The notes beneath the pieces are model-generated. The model was not told the origin of the DNA. It saw only the letters and a program-made list of their open reading frames with translations, and did no database searches. A stretch of DNA of 17,053 nucleotides, taken from the NCBI GenBank assembly GCA_900546115.1, contig URBQ01000043.1, forward strand, positions 1 to 17,053. Reading direction: 5' to 3'. Positions 14,142 through 17,053 of this stretch are shown here, piece by piece; the first letter of the stretch is position 1; the number at the start of each line of letters is the position of its first letter. The stretch comes from an uncultured Collinsella sp. GTDB lineage: Bacteria > Actinomycetota > Coriobacteriia > Coriobacteriales > Coriobacteriaceae. A program made the translations under genes and the position numbers.

Positions 14142-16799
14142 TTAGGCGCCAAGCGCGGTCTTGGCGGCCGCGAGGGCATCGGCGATACCGGCAGCATTCT
14201 TGCCACCGGCCTGGGCCATGTTGGGACGGCCGCCACCGCGACCGTCGACCAGGCCCGCGATCTGCTTGATCACGTTGCCGGCGTGGAAACCGACCTTCAC
14301 GGCGTCATCGGAGCCGGCGGCAAGCAGGGCCGGGGTGCCCTTCTCGGTCACGCTTGCGACGACGCAGGCGACAGGGCCGGCGACCTTCTGATGCACGGTA
14401 TCCCACACGTTGCGCAGGTCGGCAGCCTCAAGGCCCTGAAGCTCGGCAACAACGAGCTTATAGCCATTCAGCTCGACAGCACCGTCGATGGCACTGGAAA
14501 TGGCATCGGAGGAGCCACCGGTGAGCGCCTTCTTGAGCTTATTGGACGTCTCGCGCAGCTCGGCATGCAGGTTCTCCACGCGGGCGGGAACCTCTTCGAC
14601 GCGGCACTTGAGTGCAGCGGCAGCGGCGTCGACGAGCGCCAGACGGTCGACCATGTAGTCGAGGGCACCCTTAGAGGTCACGGCCTCGATACGGCGGACG
14701 TTGGAGCCCGTAGAGGACTCGGAAATGATCTTGAACAGACCGATCTCGGCGGTGTTGGCGGCATGGGTGCCACCGCAGAGCTCACGGGAGAACGGATGGT
14801 CCTCGGCGCCCACCGAGACGACGCGAACGACGTCACCATACTTCTCGCCAAACAGGGCGACAGCACCGGCAGCCTTGGCCTCGTCAATGCCCATGACGCG
14901 GGTCACGACCGGCTTGGAAGCGAAGATCTGCTGGTTGACCAGATCCTCGACAGCCTTGAGTTGCTCGGAGGACAGGGCCTCGAAGTGCGTGAAGTCAAAG
15001 CGCAGGTGCTCGGGCGTCACCAGCGATCCGGCCTGGGAGACGTGCTCGCCCAGGACCTGCTTAAGCGCGGCGTCGAGCAGGTGGGTGGCGGTATGGTTGC
15101 GGCGCAGGAAACCACGGCGCTCGGCATCGAGCGCCGCGGTCATGGTAGCACCGACGGTCAGTGTGCCCTCGGCAACGTGCGCGACATGAGCATACAGGCC
15201 ATTGTGGTTCTTGGTATCGGAAACGGTCAGCGTAACGCCCTCGGCGACAAGCTTGCCGGCATCGCCCTGCTGGCCGCCCATCTCGGCATAGAACGGGGTG
15301 CGGTCGAGCACGACCTCGACGTCCTCGCCGGCGGCAGCGGACTCGACGGACTCGCCGTTGCGAACAAGGGCGACAACCTTGGCGTCCTCGATGACGTCGT
15401 TGTCATAGCCGTCGAACTCGGTCGCGGCAACCTTGTCCGAAAGCTCGACCCAAACGTCGTTGAAGCTGCCCCAGGCATCGCCCTTGGCGTTGGCGCGGGC
15501 GCGGGCCTTCTGGTCCTCCATGCAAGCGGTAAAGCCATCCATATCGACGTCGTGACCGGCAGCGCCGGCAATCTCGACAGTCAGGTCAATGGGGAAACCA
15601 AAGGTGTCGTGCAGCTTAAAGGCAACGTCGCCCGGAAGGACAGCGCCGTCGGCGAGCGCGGCCACGGCCTCGTCCAGGTAAACGCGGCCGTTGTCGAGCG
15701 TCGTGGAGAAACGCTCCTCCTCGGAGGCGACGATACCCTTAACGAGCGCGACGTTCTTGAGCAGCTCGGGATAGGCCTCGCCCATCTGGGCGTTGACCTC
15801 GTCGATAAACTTGGTCAGGAAGGCACCCTCGATGCCCAGTAGGCGGCCGTGGAACACGGCACGACGGAGCAGACGGCGCAAAACGTACTCGCGACCCTCA
15901 TTACCGGGAAGGATGCCGTCCGAGATCATAAAGTCGACGGCACGGGAGTGGTCGGCGATGATGCGCAGGGAGCGGCTGGCGCCGGAGTAATCGTCGGCGT
16001 CATAGGTCTTGCCGCTGATCTCCTCACCGAGCTTGATGAGGTGCTGCATCAGATCGCCGTCGTAGTTAGCGGTCTTGTGCTGCATGATGGCGGCCATACG
16101 CTCCAGACCCATGCCCGTATCGAGGTTGCGGTGCGGCAGCTCCGGCATGGAGCCGTCCTCCTGGCGGTCATACTGAGTAAACACGAGGTTCCAGAACTCA
16201 AGGAAGCGATCGCAGTCGCAGCCGGGCTTGCAGTCGGGGCTGCCGCAACCGACCTCCTCGCCCATGTCAAAGTAGATCTCGGAGCACGGACCGCAGGGAC
16301 CGGTAGGGCCAGCGGCCCAGAAGTTATCGTCCTCGCCCAGACGCGAGATGTGATCCTCGGCAACGCCCAGGGAGCGCCACACGTCGTGGGTCTCGTCATC
16401 TTCGGTAAAGACGGTGAAGTACAGGCGATCGAGCGGCAGCTTGAACTCCTTGGTGATGAGCTCAAAGGCCCAAGTGCAGGCCTGCTGCTTGGAGACACCG
16501 CCAAAGGAAAAGTCGCCGAGCATCTCAAAGAAGGACAGATGACGGCCGTCCTCGCCGATGCAGTCGATGTCGTTGGTGCGAACGCACTTCTGACAGGAGA
16601 TCGCGCCGATCTCCTTCATGGTCTTCTTGCCCTGATAGTACTCCTTAAACTGGTTCATGCCGGCGTTGGCGAGCAGCAACGAAGGATCGTCGGGAACGAG
16701 GGACGAAGAAGGATAGAGCTTAAGGCCGCGCTCCTCAAAGAAGTTGAGGAACTTAGAGCGAATCTCGGCCGTAGTCATTGACGGGTAGTCAGCACTCAT
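14142..16799 (-). CDS. alaS: Alanyl-tRNA synthetase
   Basis: An 885-residue enzyme (E. coli AlaRS has 876) that charges tRNA-Ala. The N-terminal class II catalytic core includes LYPSSSLVPDDPSLLLANAGMNQF. The editing domain has the zinc ligands of HTATH (H569, H573) and CGGTH (C675, H679). The C-terminal DHHA1 domain has the glycine-rich GGGRPNMAQAGG (about 855-866). The ATG at 16799 (MSADYPSMTTAEIRSKF) is preceded by GAGGAG at slightly long spacing; the in-frame extension to 16889 would run through the promoter and is rejected. No T-box leader is seen. It heads the cluster alaS-ruvX-mltG-HAD-aroK-aroB-like. Confidence 0.97.
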   Translation of the reverse strand: MSADYPSMTTAEIRSKFLNFFEERGLKLYPSSSLVPDDPSLLLANAGMNQFKEYYQGKKTMKEIGAISCQKCVRTNDIDCIGEDGRHLSFFEMLGDFSFGGVSKQQACTWAFELITKEFKLPLDRLYFTVFTEDDETHDVWRSLGVAEDHISRLGEDDNFWAAGPTGPCGPCSEIYFDMGEEVGCGSPDCKPGCDCDRFLEFWNLVFTQYDRQEDGSMPELPHRNLDTGMGLERMAAIMQHKTANYDGDLMQHLIKLGEEISGKTYDADDYSGASRSLRIIADHSRAVDFMISDGILPGNEGREYVLRRLLRRAVFHGRLLGIEGAFLTKFIDEVNAQMGEAYPELLKNVALVKGIVASEEERFSTTLDNGRVYLDEAVAALADGAVLPGDVAFKLHDTFGFPIDLTVEIAGAAGHDVDMDGFTACMEDQKARARANAKGDAWGSFNDVWVELSDKVAATEFDGYDNDVIEDAKVVALVRNGESVESAAAGEDVEVVLDRTPFYAEMGGQQGDAGKLVAEGVTLTVSDTKNHNGLYAHVAHVAEGTLTVGATMTAALDAERRGFLRRNHTATHLLDAALKQVLGEHVSQAGSLVTPEHLRFDFTHFEALSSEQLKAVEDLVNQQIFASKPVVTRVMGIDEAKAAGAVALFGEKYGDVVRVVSVGAEDHPFSRELCGGTHAANTAEIGLFKIISESSTGSNVRRIEAVTSKGALDYMVDRLALVDAAAAALKCRVEEVPARVENLHAELRETSNKLKKALTGGSSDAISSAIDGAVELNGYKLVVAELQGLEAADLRNVWDTVHQKVAGPVACVVASVTEKGTPALLAAGSDDAVKVGFHAGNVIKQIAGLVDGRGGGRPNMAQAGGKNAAGIADALAAAKTALGA

Positions 16800-16845
16800 A
16801 GAGGGAATCTCCTCGGTTTCACATCGAAACAGTTCAAACGTAACG

Positions 16846-16873
16846 ATATTACCATCCCACTGCGCCTGTGCAA
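16846..16873 (-). promoter_or_regulatory. alaS promoter
   Basis: On the minus strand TTGCAC (plus-strand 16868-16873) is separated by 16 nt from TAATAT (16846-16851), a good vegetative promoter. Transcription would start about 40 nt before the alaS ATG. The -35 overlaps the T tract of the terminator just upstream. Confidence 0.65.
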
Positions 16874-16901
16874 AAAAGAGGGCCGCCAAACAGCGACCCT
16901 C
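16872..16901 (-). terminator. Minus-strand terminator whose gene is missing
   Basis: GAGGGTCGC and GCGGCCCTC (minus strand; plus-strand 16893-16901 and 16878-16886) form a 9-bp stem with one G-T pair, a 6-nt loop and a run of six Ts. It must end a minus-strand gene lying to the right. Instead, AT-rich DNA and a plus-strand erm(B) start begin within 25 nt. Confidence 0.8.
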
Positions 16902-16914
16902 CAGCGAAAGTGCA

Positions 16915-17010
16915 TGTTATTTAGGACTAAGCAATCCTTTGAAAAAAAATGTAAATATAAATTTATTTGAAATTAGATGCTAAAATTTGTAATTAAGAAG
17001 GAGTGATTAC
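16915..17010 (+). promoter_or_regulatory. AT-rich upstream region of erm(B)
   Basis: Base composition changes sharply here to almost pure A/T. The last 40 nt (from about 16971, AAATTAGATGCTAAAATTTG onward) resemble the known upstream region of erm(B). The part before that does not match the usual erm(B) promoter that I recall. A possible -35 TTGAAA (16939-16944) has only a weak TTTATT (16962-16967) at 17 nt; TATAAA (16956-16961) is too close. AAGGAG (16998-17003) is a strong ribosome binding site 7 nt before the ATG. The normal 27-residue ErmB leader peptide frame is absent. A nine-codon frame (16977-17006) ends 4 nt before the erm start but has no ribosome binding site. Confidence 0.6.
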
Positions 17011-17053
17011 ATGAACAAAAATATAAAATATTCTCAAAACTTTTTAACGAGTG
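17011..17053 (+). CDS. erm(B): rRNA adenine N6-methyltransferase Erm(B), 5' fragment
   Basis: Only the first 14 codons are in the window; the gene runs off the right edge. They read MNKNIKYSQNFLTS, which I recognise as the N-terminus of Erm(B), and differ from Erm(G), Erm(T) and Erm(F) as I recall them. Erm(B) dimethylates an adenine in domain V of 23S rRNA and so confers macrolide, lincosamide and streptogramin B resistance. The codons are AT-rich (AAA, ATA, TTA), opposite to the GC-rich neighbours, which marks it as acquired. It is divergent from alaS. The family call is strong for so short a fragment, but completeness of the gene cannot be judged. Confidence 0.85.
   Translation, partial: MNKNIKYSQNFLTS

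Noticed and set aside
14115..15842. 575-codon plus-strand open frame opposite alaS
   Set aside because: Antisense shadow of alaS, which has full family motifs; the plus-strand product shows no recognisable domain.
16800..16870. T-box riboswitch in front of alaS
   Set aside because: The leader is only about 40 nt from the likely start site and has no T-box motif or antiterminator.
16920..16970. Minus-strand C-terminal coding remnant in the AT-rich stretch
   Set aside because: The only frame ending at the TAA near 16918 is stopped by TAG after about 17 codons and is low-complexity Phe/Lys.
1..17053. CRISPR array, tRNA, rRNA, defence system or prophage
   Set aside because: No regularly spaced repeats, no cloverleaf or rRNA segments seen, and all sizeable genes are explained by housekeeping families.

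Overview
The window is a high-GC bacterial chromosome segment carrying almost only housekeeping genes, nearly all on the minus strand. It ends abruptly at the right edge in AT-rich DNA that holds the first codons of an erm(B)-type macrolide resistance gene. Gene content, codon use and order (alaS-ruvX-mltG-HAD-aroK-aroB-like, Xaa-Pro peptidase-efp-Asp23-nusB-xseB-tlyA-nadK-recN) suggest a gut Coriobacteriia member such as Collinsella. That assignment rests on recalled family features, not on a database search.

Left part (1-3675): an intergenic stretch with a probable terminator of an off-window gene and a possibly structured segment. A fructose-family PTS permease (EIIB-EIIC-EIIA, minus strand) with a strong terminator follows. 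It is divergently paired with an RpiR/MurR-type regulator on the plus strand. Their 273-nt shared promoter region is full of palindromes that are good operator candidates. Between the regulator and the convergent recN lies a 162-bp imperfect palindrome, with 33-bp outer arms and a concentric hairpin terminator at its core.

Middle part (3676-8773, minus strand): a tightly packed information-processing cluster in the order efp, Asp23/Gls24 family, nusB, xseB, tlyA, nadK, recN. Gaps are 24 nt or less, and there are overlaps at xseB/tlyA, tlyA/nadK and nadK/recN. A TATAAT box precedes efp. Upstream of it is an M24B Xaa-Pro peptidase with its own terminator and a nearby 10-bp-arm inverted repeat.

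Right part (10221-16799, minus strand): a second packed cluster in the order alaS, ruvX, mltG, a YqeG-like HAD phosphatase, shikimate kinase and a 3-dehydroquinate-synthase-like gene. The kinase keeps its catalytic residues. The dehydroquinate synthase homologue is full length but has lost the zinc ligands and other active-site residues, so it is probably not a working enzyme. This is the most unexpected coding feature of the window.

Right edge (about 16915-17053): after the alaS promoter and a minus-strand terminator that has lost its gene, base composition falls to very AT-rich. The erm(B) start with a strong ribosome binding site follows on the plus strand. The usual attenuator leader peptide is not present. 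This is either a recent insertion of a resistance determinant next to alaS or an assembly junction. I found no CRISPR array, tRNA, rRNA or defence system.
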